Assembly: GCF_029840925.1 (NCBI RefSeq)
Contig: NZ_JAOCDM010000014.1
Span: 1-64,000 of the forward strand
Source of the DNA: Pseudomonas sp. GD03858
GTDB taxonomy: Bacteria; Pseudomonadota; Gammaproteobacteria; Pseudomonadales; Pseudomonadaceae
Direction of reading: 5' to 3'
DNA: 64,000 bases
A program made the position numbers and the translations under genes. This document shows, piece after piece, positions 32,279 to 41,339 of the stretch (position 1 is the first letter of the stretch; the number at the start of each line of letters is the position of its first letter). The notes under the pieces are model-generated. The model did not search any database. It was not told the origin of the DNA and saw only the letters and a list, made by a program, of their open reading frames with translations.

Positions 32279-33312
32279 ATTTCAAAGGTAAAACCCTCCT
32301 GATCACAGGCGGTACCGGGTCGTTTGGTAATGCTGTGCTTAAAGGCTTCCTCGATACGGATATTGGCGAGATCCGTATTTTCAGCCGCGATGAAAAAAAG
32401 CAAGATGACATGCGCAAGCGCTATGCCAGCGACAAGCTGAAGTTTTATATCGGCGACGTGCGTGATTATCAAAGTATTCTGGCCGCCAGCCGCGGTGTCG
32501 ATTACATCTTTCATGCCGCAGCGCTCAAACAGGTTCCTTCCTGTGAGTTCCATCCGCTCGAAGCGGTGAAGACCAACGTCCTTGGCACGGAGAACGTGCT
32601 GGAGGCGGCCATCCAGAACGAAGTGAAGCGTGTGGTCTGCCTGAGCACCGACAAGGCCGTCTACCCGATCAATGCCATGGGTATCTCCAAGGCGATGATG
32701 GAAAAGGTCATGGTGGCCAAGTCGCGCAACGTGGACGAGAAGAAGACCGTCATCTGTGGCACCCGCTATGGCAACGTGATGGCTTCGCGTGGCTCGGTCA
32801 TTCCGTTGTTCATCGACCAGATTCGTGCCGGCAAGCCGTTGACGATCACCGATCCGACCATGACTCGCTTCATGATGACCCTGGCCGATGCCGTTGATCT
32901 GGTGCTGTACGCGTTCGAACACGGCAACAACGGCGACCTGTTCGTGCAGAAAGCGCCGGCGGCGACCGTGGAAACGTTGGCCCAGGCGCTGACCAGACTC
33001 GTTGGGCAGCCGGATCACCCGATCCAGGTGATCGGCACTCGTCACGGTGAAAAGCTGTTCGAAGCCCTGCTCAGCCGCGAAGAGATGGCCTGCGCCGAAG
33101 ACATGGGCGAGTACTTCCGTGTGCCGCCGGACCTGCGCGACCTGAACTACGCCAAGTTCGTCGAGGAAGGGGAAACCAAGATCTCTCGCACGGAAGACTA
33201 CAACTCGCACAACACTGAGCGCCTGGATGTCGACGGCATGCAGGAACTGCTGCTCAAGCTCGACTTCATGCGTGCCATCAAGCGTGGCGAAAACGCGGCG
33301 CCCGAGGAATAA
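32275..33312 (+). CDS. fnlA: UDP-GlcNAc C4,6-dehydratase / C5-epimerase (FnlA/WbjB/CapE)
   Basis: A 345-residue SDR that performs the first step of UDP-L-FucNAc synthesis from UDP-GlcNAc, with C5 inversion. The cofactor loop GGTGSFG is near residues 11-17; the active site has STDKAVYP and MGISK, where methionine replaces the usual SDR tyrosine as in FlaA1/WbpM-type dehydratases. ATG 32275 overlaps the preceding stop as ATGA. fnlB and fnlC follow, and the three-gene set is diagnostic of the pathway. Confidence 0.93.
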   Translation: MNFKGKTLLITGGTGSFGNAVLKGFLDTDIGEIRIFSRDEKKQDDMRKRYASDKLKFYIGDVRDYQSILAASRGVDYIFHAAALKQVPSCEFHPLEAVKTNVLGTENVLEAAIQNEVKRVVCLSTDKAVYPINAMGISKAMMEKVMVAKSRNVDEKKTVICGTRYGNVMASRGSVIPLFIDQIRAGKPLTITDPTMTRFMMTLADAVDLVLYAFEHGNNGDLFVQKAPAATVETLAQALTRLVGQPDHPIQVIGTRHGEKLFEALLSREEMACAEDMGEYFRVPPDLRDLNYAKFVEEGETKISRTEDYNSHNTERLDVDGMQELLLKLDFMRAIKRGENAAPEE

Positions 33313-33315
33313 GCC

Positions 33316-34434
33316 ATGCGTGTCCTGATCACCGGAATCAATGGTTTCGTCGGCAAGAACCTGCTTGTGCATCTTGGCGAGCGCAGTGATGTCGAGGTCA
33401 TGGGATTCACCCGTGAACATGCGCTGGACGCGTTGCCGGGAATGGTCGCGCAGGCCGACTTCATCTTCCATCTGGCGGGTGTGAACAGGCCGCAGGATCC
33501 GAAAGAGTTCCATGTCGGCAACGCCGACCTGACCCGTGCGCTGTGCGCGGCGGTGCGCGCCAGCGGTCGCAAGATTCCCGTGGTCTACAGCTCCTCCACC
33601 CAGGCCAAGCTCGACAATCCCTATGGCAAGAGCAAGCGTGACGCGGAAGATGAACTGCTGGCCCTGCGCGAAGAGCTTGACGTGCCCGTGCACATCTTCC
33701 GGTTGCCTAACGTGTTCGGTAAATGGGCGAAGCCCAACTACAACTCGGCGGTCGCGACTTTCTGTCACAATATCGCGCGTGACCTGGCCATCAGCATCAA
33801 CGACCCTGATGCGCAGATCAATCTGACCTACGTCGATGATGTGATCGCTACCTTCATCGAGTTGATGGACGGCAAGGGCGGCGCAGACGCGTTCGTCGAG
33901 GTTCAGCCGGTATACGCGATCACGGTTGGCCAACTGGCCGAGCAGTTGCAAGCGTTTCGCGACAGCCGCCGGACCATGATCACCGAGCCGGTCGGTACCG
34001 GCCTTGTGCGTGCGCTGTACTCGACGTACCTGAGTTACGTGCCGCCAGAAAAGTTCACCTACGAGGTGCCCAAGTACGGCGATCCACGGGGTGTCTTCGT
34101 CGAAATGCTGAAAACCCGGGATTCCGGGCAGTTCTCGTATTTCACCGCGCATCCAGGTGTCACGCGCGGTGGGCACTATCACCACAGCAAGACCGAGAAG
34201 TTTCTGGTGATCAAGGGCTCGGCGTGCTTCCGCTTCAGGCATGTGGTCTCGGGCGAGTTCCACGAGCTGTTCACCACTGGCGACAAGCCGCAGGTTGTGG
34301 AAACGGTCCCGGGCTGGACGCACGACATCACCAACGTCGGTGACGATGAAATGATCGTCATGCTGTGGGCCAATGAAATTTTCGATCGTGATCACCCGGA
34401 TACATATGCCCGGCCCGTGGGTACCCACGCCTGA
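33316..34434 (+). CDS. fnlB: UDP-2-acetamido-2,6-dideoxy-hexulose reductase (FnlB/WbjC/CapF)
   Basis: A 372-residue bifunctional protein of the CapF type. The N-terminal SDR domain (GINGFVGKNL, YGKSKRDAED) reduces the 4-keto intermediate; the C-terminal cupin (about 250-365; GGHYHHSKTEKFLVIKG) binds zinc and epimerises at C3. The product is UDP-L-PneNAc/UDP-N-acetyl-L-talosamine-type sugar, the substrate of FnlC. It follows fnlA after 3 bases. Confidence 0.93.
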   Translation: MRVLITGINGFVGKNLLVHLGERSDVEVMGFTREHALDALPGMVAQADFIFHLAGVNRPQDPKEFHVGNADLTRALCAAVRASGRKIPVVYSSSTQAKLDNPYGKSKRDAEDELLALREELDVPVHIFRLPNVFGKWAKPNYNSAVATFCHNIARDLAISINDPDAQINLTYVDDVIATFIELMDGKGGADAFVEVQPVYAITVGQLAEQLQAFRDSRRTMITEPVGTGLVRALYSTYLSYVPPEKFTYEVPKYGDPRGVFVEMLKTRDSGQFSYFTAHPGVTRGGHYHHSKTEKFLVIKGSACFRFRHVVSGEFHELFTTGDKPQVVETVPGWTHDITNVGDDEMIVMLWANEIFDRDHPDTYARPVGTHA

Positions 34435-34461
34435 GCCGGCGTTTCAAGGTAGAAGTCAGAA

Positions 34462-35592
34462 ATGAAGAAACTGAAAGTCGTCACCGTAGTGGGCACGCGC
34501 CCTGAAATCATCCGCCTGTCGCGCGTCATGGCGGCGCTGGACCTGCACTGCGACCACGTCCTGGTGCATACCGGCCAGAACTATGACTATGAACTGAACG
34601 AGATCTTCTTCAGTGATCTCGGCATTCGCAAGCCGGACCATTTCCTCAACGCGGCGGGTGCGACGGGTGCCGAGACCATTGGCAACGTGATCATCGCCGT
34701 CGATCGAGTGCTGGCAGAGATCGCGCCGGACGCACTGCTGGTGCTGGGCGATACCAACAGCTGCATGGCGGTGCTGCCGGCCAAGCGCCGCAAGATTCCG
34801 ACCTTCCACATGGAGGCCGGTAACCGCTGCTTCGACATGCGCGTGCCGGAAGAGATCAACCGCCGCATCGTCGACCACACCGCCGATATCAACCTCACCT
34901 ACAGCACTATCGCGCGCGACTATCTGCTGCGTGAGGGCCTGCCGGCCGACCGAGTGATCAAGACTGGCAGCCCCATGTTCGAGGTGTTGAATCACTACCG
35001 TGACGGCATCGATGCGTCCGATGTGCTCGAGCGTCTCGGGCTGGAGCCTGGCAAGTTCTTCGTCGTCAGCGCCCATCGCGAGGAAAACGTCGATTCGGAC
35101 ACCAACTTCCTCAAGCTGGTGGATGTGCTCAATACCGTGGCCGAGCGGTTCGACCTGCCGGTGATCGTTTCCACCCATCCGCGTACCCAGAAGCGCGTGA
35201 CCGCCATGGGCGTCACCTTCCATGGCAACGTGCGCCTGCTCAAGCCACTGGGCTTCAAGGACTACAACAAGCTGCAGCTCGAAGCCAAGGCGGTGTTGTC
35301 CGACAGCGGTACCATCAGCGAAGAGGCCTCGATCCTCAACTTCCCGGCGCTGAACATCCGCGAGGCGCATGAGCGCCCGGAAGGCATGGAAGAGGCGGCG
35401 GCCATGATGGTCGGGCTGGAAACCGAGCGTGTGCTGCAAGGGCTGAGCATCCTCGAAAGCCAGGCTCGCGGCGAAACGCGCAGTCTGCGCCTGGTCGAGG
35501 ACTACAGCATGCCGAACGTCTCGGACAAGGTCGTGCGGATCCTCCACAGCTACACCGACTACGTGAATCGCGTCGTCTGGAAGCGGTACTGA
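34462..35592 (+). CDS. fnlC: UDP-N-acetyl-L-talosamine-type C2-epimerase (FnlC/WbjD/CapG)
   Basis: A 376-residue member of the UDP-GlcNAc 2-epimerase family (KVVTVVGTRPEIIRLSRVM, HTGQNYDYELN, HMEAGNRCFDMRVPEE, SDSGTISEEASIL). Next to fnlA and fnlB it is the last enzyme of UDP-L-FucNAc synthesis rather than WecB. The EEIN-R and HREENVD catalytic regions are intact. Confidence 0.92.
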   Translation: MKKLKVVTVVGTRPEIIRLSRVMAALDLHCDHVLVHTGQNYDYELNEIFFSDLGIRKPDHFLNAAGATGAETIGNVIIAVDRVLAEIAPDALLVLGDTNSCMAVLPAKRRKIPTFHMEAGNRCFDMRVPEEINRRIVDHTADINLTYSTIARDYLLREGLPADRVIKTGSPMFEVLNHYRDGIDASDVLERLGLEPGKFFVVSAHREENVDSDTNFLKLVDVLNTVAERFDLPVIVSTHPRTQKRVTAMGVTFHGNVRLLKPLGFKDYNKLQLEAKAVLSDSGTISEEASILNFPALNIREAHERPEGMEEAAAMMVGLETERVLQGLSILESQARGETRSLRLVEDYSMPNVSDKVVRILHSYTDYVNRVVWKRY

Positions 35593-35608
35593 ACCCAATA
35601 GAGCAACC

Positions 35609-36862
35609 ATGGCTGAAACATCACTCAAGGTACTGGTCGTGTCCCAGTACTTCTGGCCGGAGAACATGCGGATCAATGACCTGGTCCGCGACCTGACGGC
35701 CAAGGGACACCAAGTCACCGTGCTGACCGGGTTGCCGAACTACCCGGAAGGCAAGGTGTTCGAGCGCTTCCGGCGAGATCCGGAGGCCTTCGCACGCTAT
35801 GAGGGTGCCGAAGTGGTTCGCGTGCCGCTGGTCCCGCGTGGCAAGCGCAGCTTCACGCTGGTGCTGAACTACCTGTCGTTCCTGCTCAGCGCCTCCACGC
35901 TGGGTGCGTTCAAGCTGCGTGGGCAACGCTTCGATGCCGTGTTCGTGTATGCCGTCTCGCCCATTCTGGCGGCGATCCCGGCTCTGGTGATCGGCCGTCT
36001 GAAGCGGGCGCCGGTGTTCGTCTGGGTGCTCGATCTGTGGCCCGAGACCCTGCGCGCGGTCGGTGTGGTCAAGCACCCGCGCCTGCTGGGGCTGGTGGGC
36101 AGGATGGTCTCGTGGATCTACAACCGCACGGACTACCTGCTGCTGCAGTCCCATGGCTTTTTCGACAACGTGCGCCAGTATTGCAGCCGCCCGATCGCCG
36201 AAGAGCGCCTGGTCTATTTCCCGAGCTGGGCGGAGGACGACTTTTCACAGGCGTCGCTCTGCGGGCCGGCATTGATCCAGCGCGTGCCCGGTCTGTTCAC
36301 CGTTGTATTCGCCGGCAACCTGGGCGAGGCCCAGGACTTTCCCGCCGTGCTCGATGCGGCCGAAGCCCTGCGTGACAAGGTAGCGGTGCGCTGGGTGATC
36401 GTTGGCGACGGGCGCATGAGCGAGTGGATAACCACGCAGATCGCCCTGCGCAAGCTCGACAATGTGCAGCTGCTCGGGCGCCATCCACTCGAGGCCATGC
36501 CAGGGCTGTTCGCCCAGGCCGACGCGCTGCTGGTGTCGCTCAAGACCAACGATGTGTTCGAAAAGACCATCCCGGGTAAGGTCCAGGCCTACCTGGCATC
36601 AGGTCGGCCGCTGCTCGGCATGATCAATGGAGAGGCCGCGCGGGTGATCGAGGAGTCCGGCGCCGGGCTTGCCTGCAATTCCGGCGACGCCGGCGGCCTG
36701 GCCGCCATCACCTGCGCGCTGGCTGAAGCCGGTGAGGCAGAGCGGGTGGCCATGGGGCGAGCGGGGCGAGCTTACTACGAGCAGCGCTATGCCAAGGAAA
36801 AACTGATGTCGCGCCTGGAATCCCTGTTCCGTGACGCTTCGCTGCGAAGGACAAGTTGCTGA
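35609..36862 (+). CDS. wbuB: L-FucNAc transferase (WbuB/WbjE-like GT4)
   Basis: A 417-residue GT4 enzyme closely similar in layout to WbuB, the L-FucNAc transferase of E. coli O26 and WbjE of P. aeruginosa O11. N-terminal VVSQYFWPENMRINDL and LPNYPEGKVFERFR are hallmark stretches; the nucleotide-binding half has VFAGNLGEAQDF and KTIPGKVQAYLASGRPLLG. It directly follows fnlC, the source of its likely donor, and overlaps the next gene by one base. Specificity is from family and context. Confidence 0.85.
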   Translation: MAETSLKVLVVSQYFWPENMRINDLVRDLTAKGHQVTVLTGLPNYPEGKVFERFRRDPEAFARYEGAEVVRVPLVPRGKRSFTLVLNYLSFLLSASTLGAFKLRGQRFDAVFVYAVSPILAAIPALVIGRLKRAPVFVWVLDLWPETLRAVGVVKHPRLLGLVGRMVSWIYNRTDYLLLQSHGFFDNVRQYCSRPIAEERLVYFPSWAEDDFSQASLCGPALIQRVPGLFTVVFAGNLGEAQDFPAVLDAAEALRDKVAVRWVIVGDGRMSEWITTQIALRKLDNVQLLGRHPLEAMPGLFAQADALLVSLKTNDVFEKTIPGKVQAYLASGRPLLGMINGEAARVIEESGAGLACNSGDAGGLAAITCALAEAGEAERVAMGRAGRAYYEQRYAKEKLMSRLESLFRDASLRRTSC

Positions 36863-37824
36863 TGAGTTCAACAGTTTTGTTGACCGGCGCCACCGGTTTT
36901 GTAGGCAAGGCGGTGCTGGCGGATCTCGCGGCGCGTGGCCATGCGGTGCGCGCGGCGATCCGTAGTGCCGCCCCGGCCGAGTTCGAGGCGGCGGCTTTCT
37001 CTATCGCTGCGATCGATGCCGAGACTGACTGGCGGGCCGCTCTTGAGGGCGTCGAGGTAGTCATCCACTCGGCCGCCCGCGTGCACGTGATGAACGATAC
37101 CGAGGCCGACCCATTGGCTGCTTTTCGCAAGGTCAATGTCGAGGGCACGCTCAATCTCGCCCAGCAGGCGGTGGCGGCGGGCGCTCGGCGTTTCGTCTTC
37201 ATCAGCTCGATCAAGGTCAATGGCGAAGGGACCGTTTCGGGGCGACCCTATCGTGCCGATGACGAGCCCGCGCCCGCCGATCCTTATGGCATCTCGAAGA
37301 TGGAAGCGGAGCAGGGGCTGCGCGAGCTGGCCATGCGCACAGGCCTGGAGGTGGTGATTATTCGCCCCGTGCTGGTCTACGGCCCGGGCGTCAAGGCCAA
37401 CTTCCTGGCCATGATGCGCTGGCTGGACAAAGGCGTGCCCCTGCCGTTCGGCGCGATACACAACCGTCGCAGCCTGGTCGCCCTGGACAACCTCGTCGAC
37501 CTGGTGCGTCTGTGCACGACTCATCCGGCCGCCGCCAACCAGACCTTCCTGGTCAGCGATGGCGAGGACCTGTCCACCACCAGCCTGCTGCAGCGCATGG
37601 CGAAAGCCCTGGGCAAGCCGGCCAGGCTGCTGCCTGTGCCTGCCGCGCTGCTGGCGCTCGGCGCCACCTTGCTCGGTCGACGCGCGCTCTCGCAGCGCCT
37701 GTGCGGATCGCTGCAGGTCGATATCGAAAAAACGCGCTCGCTGCTCGGTTGGACGCCGCCGGTGAGCGTGGACCGGGCGTTGGCGAAAGCCGCCCGCCAT
37801 TACCAGGAACAAATGAACAAATGA
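36862..37824 (+). CDS. NAD-dependent 4-keto-sugar reductase/epimerase (WbjF/WbpV-like)
   Basis: A 320-residue extended SDR with GATGFVGKAVL at the start and a normal YGISK catalytic pair. In P. aeruginosa, homologues (WbjF, WbpV) sit just before wbpL and reduce the product of WbpM to UDP-D-FucNAc or UDP-D-QuiNAc, the first sugar of the O unit. Here it overlaps wbpL by 4 bases. Whether C4 becomes axial or equatorial cannot be seen from the sequence. Confidence 0.82.
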   Translation: MSSTVLLTGATGFVGKAVLADLAARGHAVRAAIRSAAPAEFEAAAFSIAAIDAETDWRAALEGVEVVIHSAARVHVMNDTEADPLAAFRKVNVEGTLNLAQQAVAAGARRFVFISSIKVNGEGTVSGRPYRADDEPAPADPYGISKMEAEQGLRELAMRTGLEVVIIRPVLVYGPGVKANFLAMMRWLDKGVPLPFGAIHNRRSLVALDNLVDLVRLCTTHPAAANQTFLVSDGEDLSTTSLLQRMAKALGKPARLLPVPAALLALGATLLGRRALSQRLCGSLQVDIEKTRSLLGWTPPVSVDRALAKAARHYQEQMNK

Positions 37825-38831
37825 CTCAATGGTGGCTGGCACCGCTGGTGCTGCTGATCTCCCTGCTCATGACCGCGGGCCTGCGCCGTTACGCGCTGGC
37901 CCGAAGCATCATCGACATTCCCAATGCGCGCAGCTCTCATGTGGTGCCAACGCCCCGTGGCGGAGGCGTGGCGATCGTGGTTTCGTTCCTGCTGGCACTG
38001 GTGGCGCTCGGTGCCAGTGGTCTGCTGGATTCGCGCACGGTGTTCGCTGTCGCCGGTGCCGGTGGCCTGATCGCGATCATCGGTTTCATGGATGATCACG
38101 GGCATATCGCTGCCCGCTGGCGGCTGCTGGGGCATTTCATCGCGGCGGCCTGGGGGCTGTTCTGGCTCGGCGGCCTGCCGCCGTTGACGGTATTCGGTAT
38201 CGAGATCGATCTCGGCTGGGCGGGCGCGATGCTTGCGGCGGTCTATCTCGTCTGGCTGCTCAATCTCTACAATTTCATGGACGGCATCGATGGCATCGCC
38301 AGCGTCGAGGCCATCTGTGTCTGCCTGGGCGCCTGCGTGCTGTACTGGATGGGCGGTTTCGAGCAACTGATGGTCTTGCCCGTGATCCTGATCATGGCGG
38401 TGGGCGGCTTTCTGTATTGGAATTTCCCCCCAGCCAAGATCTTCATGGGCGACGCCGGCAGCGGATTCCTCGGCATCGCGCTGGGCCTGCTGTCCCTGCA
38501 GGCGGCCTGGGTGTCGTCACAGCTGTTCTGGTGCTGGCTGATTCTACTGGGGGTGTTCGTGGTCGATGCCACGTTCACCCTGATCCGGCGGTTGCTGCGT
38601 GGCGACAAGGTCTACGAGGCACACCGCAGCCATGCCTATCAGTTCGCCTCGCGGCGAGTCGGTGGGCATTTGCCGGTGACCCTGGCAGTGGCGTTGCTGA
38701 CGATGTGCTGGTTGTTGCCGGTGGCGGCCTGCGTCATGCTGTTCGGCATCGATGGCTTCGTCGGGCTGCTCATCGCCTATGTGCCGCTGGCAGGGCTGGC
38801 GGTGGCCTACAACGCGGGCGGCGTCGAGTAA
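37821..38831 (+). CDS. wbpL: Initiating sugar-phosphate transferase WbpL
   Basis: A 336-residue polytopic membrane enzyme of the MraY/WecA superfamily, moving a sugar-1-phosphate from UDP to undecaprenyl phosphate. Conserved cytosolic motifs are RSSHVVPTPRGGGVA, MDDHGHI, NFMDGIDGIAS and FMGDAGSGFLG. In P. aeruginosa WbpL starts both B-band and A-band O-polysaccharides. It is the only initiating transferase in this window, so the two ABC-exported polymers may also depend on it. Confidence 0.92.
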   Translation: MTQWWLAPLVLLISLLMTAGLRRYALARSIIDIPNARSSHVVPTPRGGGVAIVVSFLLALVALGASGLLDSRTVFAVAGAGGLIAIIGFMDDHGHIAARWRLLGHFIAAAWGLFWLGGLPPLTVFGIEIDLGWAGAMLAAVYLVWLLNLYNFMDGIDGIASVEAICVCLGACVLYWMGGFEQLMVLPVILIMAVGGFLYWNFPPAKIFMGDAGSGFLGIALGLLSLQAAWVSSQLFWCWLILLGVFVVDATFTLIRRLLRGDKVYEAHRSHAYQFASRRVGGHLPVTLAVALLTMCWLLPVAACVMLFGIDGFVGLLIAYVPLAGLAVAYNAGGVE

Positions 38832-38928
38832 TGCGCGCAGTTGGGGCCGCGCAGGCGTGCGGCCTGACGAACAAGAAAGATCTGCTCAGATAGGGACAGG
38901 AAAGGTGTACGAAAGGGGTTGGGAAAGA

Positions 38929-40914
38929 ATGCGGGCATTTCTGCTAGGGCTGCCGCGGGCCAAGAAACGAATGATCCAGGTACTGGCCGATGTGGTGCTG
39001 GTATGGATGGCCATGTGGCTGGCCTTCGTGGTGCGTCTGGGGTTCGCGGAGTCCATCGAGCTGGCCCAGGATCATCTCTGGCTGTTCGCCTGCGCGCCAT
39101 TGGTCTCGATTCCACTGTTCATCCGTTTCGGCATGTACCGAGCGGTGATGCGTTACTTCGGCAATGACGCGCTGATGGTCATCGCCAAGGCGGTGACGCT
39201 GTCGGCGTTGATTCTTGGCCTCATTGTCTACTGGTCGGCCAATCATCAGTATCTCGTGCCGCGCTCGGTCATCTTCAACTACTGGTGGCTGAGCCTGGTG
39301 TTGATCGGCGGGCTGCGCCTGGCCATGCGCCAGTACTTTCTCGGCGACTGGTTTGCCGCGGCTCAGCACATACCCTTCAGCAATCGTGACGACGGCCTGC
39401 TCAAAGTCGTTATCTATGGTGCGGGCTCGGCGGGCAATCAGTTGGTCGCGGCGTTGCGCATGGGCAAGATGATGCGCCCAGTGGCCTTCATCGACGATGA
39501 CAGCAGCATTGCCGGGCGGGTAATCGCTGGCCTGCATGTCTACAAGCCCCGGCAGATCCAGCGGATGATCGAGGAGACCGGCGCCGAGGAGTTACTGCTG
39601 GCCGTGCCGTCGATCAGCCGCACACGCCGGCGCGAGATTCTCGGCCTGCTCGAAGGGTATCCACTGCATGTGCGCAGTGTGCCAAGCTTCATGGACCTGG
39701 CCAGTGGCCGGGTCAAGGTCGACGACCTCCAGGAGGTGGATATCGCCGACCTGCTGGGGCGTGATGCCGTGCCGGCCCAGGCCGACCTCCTCGAGCATTG
39801 CGTGAAGGGCAAGACGGTCATGGTGACCGGCGCAGGCGGCTCGATCGGTTCGGAACTGTGCCGACAGATCCTCGCGCTCAAGCCCAGCACGTTGCTGCTT
39901 CTGGAGCATGGCGAGTTCAACCTTTACAGCATCCTTTCGGAACTGGAGGCCTGCGCCCAGCGCACGTCGTCGCCAGTTCGCATCCTGCCGATCCTTGGCT
40001 CCGTGCGCAATCCCGCGCAGTTGTTCGACGTCATGAGCGCCTGGCGGGTGGACACGGTCTATCACGCTGCGGCGTACAAGCACGTGCCGCTGGTCGAGCA
40101 CAATGTCGCCGAGGGTGTGCTGAACAATGTCATGGGGACCCTGAACGCGGCCCAGGCGGCATTGCAGGCAGGCGTGTCCAACTTCGTGCTGATTTCCACC
40201 GACAAGGCAGTGCGTCCGACCAATGTCATGGGCAGCACCAAGCGCCTGGCGGAAATGGTGCTGCAGGCGTTGAGCCGTGAGCAGGCGCCGGTGTTGTTCA
40301 ATGATCCGGCCAATGTCTCGCGGGTCAACAAGACGCGTTTCACCATGGTGCGCTTCGGCAATGTGCTGGGCTCGTCCGGGTCGGTCATCCCGCTGTTCCA
40401 TCAGCAGATCAAGGCGGGCGGGCCGTTGACGGTCACCCACCCGAAGATCACCCGTTATTTCATGACCATCCCCGAGGCGGCGCAACTGGTGATCCAGGCG
40501 GGCTCCATGGGGCAGGGCGGCGATGTCTTCGTGCTCGACATGGGCGAGCCGGTACGGATCGTCGAGCTGGCGGAGAAGATGATCCACCTGTCTGGCCTGA
40601 GCGTGCGTTCGGAGCATAACCCGCATGGCGACATTGCCATTGAGTTCAGCGGGTTGCGACCGGGGGAAAAACTCTACGAAGAGCTGCTGATCGGCGACAA
40701 CGTGGTGTCGACCCGGCATCCGATGATCATGAGCGCGCAAGAGGACTACCTGGCTTGGGAGCGGCTCAAGGAGCGCCTGGGCAGCCTGCTCAAGGCCATC
40801 GCCGCAGATGACTACAACCAGGTTCGGCAACTGCTGCGGGAGTTGGTCAGTGGCTATGCGCCGGATGGCGAGATCGTCGACTGGATTCACCAGCAGCGTC
40901 GGCAGGAGCCTTGA
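38929..40914 (+). CDS. wbpM: UDP-GlcNAc 4,6-dehydratase WbpM (membrane-anchored)
   Basis: A 661-residue protein. Four membrane helices occupy about residues 12-135; a nucleotide-binding module (IYGAGSAGNQLVAAL) follows, then the catalytic SDR domain from about 290 with TGAGGSIGSELC, STDKAVRPTNVMG and the altered MGSTK site known for WbpM. It makes UDP-4-keto-6-deoxy-GlcNAc for the first sugar. ATG 38929 (MRAFLLGLPR) is given; a GTG at 38905 with AGGAAAG upstream would add eight residues and match the P. aeruginosa length better. It is the classical right border of the O-antigen locus. Confidence 0.95.
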   Translation: MRAFLLGLPRAKKRMIQVLADVVLVWMAMWLAFVVRLGFAESIELAQDHLWLFACAPLVSIPLFIRFGMYRAVMRYFGNDALMVIAKAVTLSALILGLIVYWSANHQYLVPRSVIFNYWWLSLVLIGGLRLAMRQYFLGDWFAAAQHIPFSNRDDGLLKVVIYGAGSAGNQLVAALRMGKMMRPVAFIDDDSSIAGRVIAGLHVYKPRQIQRMIEETGAEELLLAVPSISRTRRREILGLLEGYPLHVRSVPSFMDLASGRVKVDDLQEVDIADLLGRDAVPAQADLLEHCVKGKTVMVTGAGGSIGSELCRQILALKPSTLLLLEHGEFNLYSILSELEACAQRTSSPVRILPILGSVRNPAQLFDVMSAWRVDTVYHAAAYKHVPLVEHNVAEGVLNNVMGTLNAAQAALQAGVSNFVLISTDKAVRPTNVMGSTKRLAEMVLQALSREQAPVLFNDPANVSRVNKTRFTMVRFGNVLGSSGSVIPLFHQQIKAGGPLTVTHPKITRYFMTIPEAAQLVIQAGSMGQGGDVFVLDMGEPVRIVELAEKMIHLSGLSVRSEHNPHGDIAIEFSGLRPGEKLYEELLIGDNVVSTRHPMIMSAQEDYLAWERLKERLGSLLKAIAADDYNQVRQLLRELVSGYAPDGEIVDWIHQQRRQEP

Positions 40915-41339
40915 GCATGGCGGGGCGCGCCTGGCTGCGAGGGCTGGGCCGATAACCGCCACGTGGCCCTCGCCAGCGTTTCATCATCATTGAACTTCTC
41001 CCGCCCATGGCGGTCTTAGCTAGCCAAGCAAAGCATGGACCGCCATTCCAGTGACATTTTTATTTCGCGGCAGTGGATCGCGATTTTAAAAGTTGATTTT
41101 TGTTGTCGCTGGTTTATGTTTTCCATAGTCCCTTCGTCTTGGCGACGCCTGTGCGTTATCGCTATTTATTTGATGTCAGCCAAGGCGATTGCTACGTCTA
41201 TCTCACTCTTGCAGTGCCATTCGGATAGTGGAAAACCGGCGTCTGCAGCCTAGTGGCCGAACCCTTCTGGTTTACGATGGGGTGTGCTAGCCTCTGATGT
41301 GCCTGATTTTTTTGAATCCGCCCAAAACCATAGAAGCGG
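40915..41339. other. Intergenic junction between wbpM and the rhamnose module
   Basis: This 425-base stretch contains no supported gene; a 72-codon frame (41035-41253) lacks a ribosome site and is hydrophobic but unrecognised. ATGGCGGTC (41007-41015) pairs with GACCGCCAT (41038-41046) and could end wbpM transcripts. The rest is visibly AT-richer. The downstream promoter for the GT2-rfb operon should lie here, but no clear -35/-10 pair at normal spacing was found. Confidence 0.4.

Noticed and set aside
41035..41253. 72-codon frame in the wbpM-GT2 gap
   Set aside because: No ribosome site, no family resemblance, and it overlaps the inverted repeat; probably chance.
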